A stretch of 64,000 nucleotides of DNA from Streptomyces sp. XD-27 (GTDB lineage: Bacteria; Actinomycetota; Actinomycetes; Streptomycetales; Streptomycetaceae): positions 2,356,001 through 2,420,000 of the forward strand of contig NZ_CP130713.1 in the NCBI RefSeq assembly GCF_030553055.1, written 5' to 3'. The position numbers and the translations under genes are program-made. Under the pieces are notes generated by a model. It was not told where the DNA came from. It was given only the letters and a program-made list of their open reading frames with translations, and did not search any database. Positions within the stretch are counted from its first letter, which is position 1. Each line of letters begins with the position of its first letter. This document shows positions 63,810-64,000 of the stretch, piece by piece.

Positions 63810-63849
63810 CCGAGGCCCCGCCGACTCGCGTGAGTCGGCGGGGCCTCGG
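63810..63849. terminator. 18-bp stem terminator of valS
   Basis: The arms at 63810-63827 and 63832-63849 are perfectly complementary around GCGT. It lies 8 bases past the valS stop on the minus strand. Confidence 0.85.
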
Positions 63850-63856
63850 CCTTGCG

Positions 63857-64000
63857 TCAGCCCTGCGGCAGCGCGGCCAGCTGAGCGGAGATCCGCTCGA
63901 TGTCGGCCTCGGCGGCGGCCTTCCGGGTGCGGATCTTCTCCACCACGTGGTCCGGGGCCTTGGCCAGGAACGCCTCGTTGCCGAGCTTCGCCGTGGTCTG
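63857..64000 (-). CDS. valS: Valyl-tRNA synthetase C-terminus (5' end outside window)
   Basis: The 47 residues present (from QTTAKLGNEAFLAKAPDHVV to ISAQLAALPQG) match the C-terminal coiled-coil arm of ValRS, which contacts the tRNA. The family has about 870 residues, so only the end lies in the window. The order valS-folC-ndk on one strand is usual for streptomycetes. Confidence 0.93.
   Translation of the reverse strand, partial: QTTAKLGNEAFLAKAPDHVVEKIRTRKAAAEADIERISAQLAALPQG

Overview
The window is a core chromosomal segment of a Streptomyces (or a very close streptomycete). The evidence is a very high GC content with GC-biased third codon positions, GTG starts, long antisense shadow frames, the gene order itself (hrcA-lepA-rpsT-holA-comEC/comEA-leuS-rsfS-nadD-proA-proB-obgE-rpmA-rplU-rne-sfr-PBP2-mreDCB-ndk-folC-valS) and small intergenic GC-rich repeats. 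No insertion sequence, prophage, CRISPR array or rRNA was seen. Two identical tRNA-Ala(GGC) genes are present. Both window ends cut genes: hrcA lacks its 3' end and valS lacks its 5' end.

Layout. 1-2.8 kb: hrcA with a CIRCE operator, a metallo-beta-lactamase-fold protein and a DUF3097 protein. 2.8-8.6 kb: hemW, a fatty-acyl-CoA ligase and lepA on the minus strand, then rpsT on the plus strand with its own promoter and terminator. 8.8-16.9 kb: a frameshifted secreted or membrane protein, holA, a small acidic protein, a membrane-anchored PstS-like protein, and comEC/comEA. 17.0-23.3 kb: an accessory block. It holds a MarR-type regulator with a DHA2 exporter, then an AvrD-like gene, an unknown gene, a tiny ORF, a FabG-type reductase and a P-loop kinase-like gene. 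23.4-28.5 kb: a DegV protein, a small membrane protein, and leuS behind a leucine leader peptide and attenuator. 28.5-33.5 kb: two tRNA-Ala, a zinc-ribbon protein, a histidine phosphatase, rsfS, a LytR_C-domain protein, nadD and two small membrane proteins. 33.6-42.4 kb: an M48 protease, two membrane proteins sharing a cytoplasmic motif, proA, proB and a TagF-like membrane protein. 42.4-49 kb: the rplU-rpmA-obgE unit and the RNase E/G gene. 49-54.6 kb: a DUF2344 protein, a repeat-built membrane protein, a radical SAM protein and a CYTH-CHAD protein. 54.6-60.9 kb: the cell-wall elongation/sporulation operon mreB-mreC-mreD-PBP2-rodA/sfr. 61-64 kb: ndk, DUF4233, folC and valS.

Most promising system: the block at about 19.5-23.3 kb. 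An AvrD-family protein visibly built from two copies of one domain starts an operon-like run with an uncharacterised 232-aa protein, a 55-residue ORF, a beta-ketoacyl reductase-type SDR and a P-loop NTPase resembling small-molecule kinases. AvrD of Pseudomonas syringae directs formation of syringolides, proposed to arise from a beta-ketoacid and a pentulose. By analogy with gamma-butyrolactone synthesis, this run could make a small diffusible acyl-sugar-like molecule. The AvrD gene carries a TTA codon at position 6, suggesting bldA-dependent, development-linked expression. The adjacent MarR/DHA2 pair could export the product or respond to it. All of this is inference from sequence and family knowledge.

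Other points of interest are a three-leucine attenuator before leuS, RNase E arms studded with an Arg-rich repeat, tandem repeats at several gene ends, a one-base frameshift at 9.45 kb, and small genes that are easily missed.
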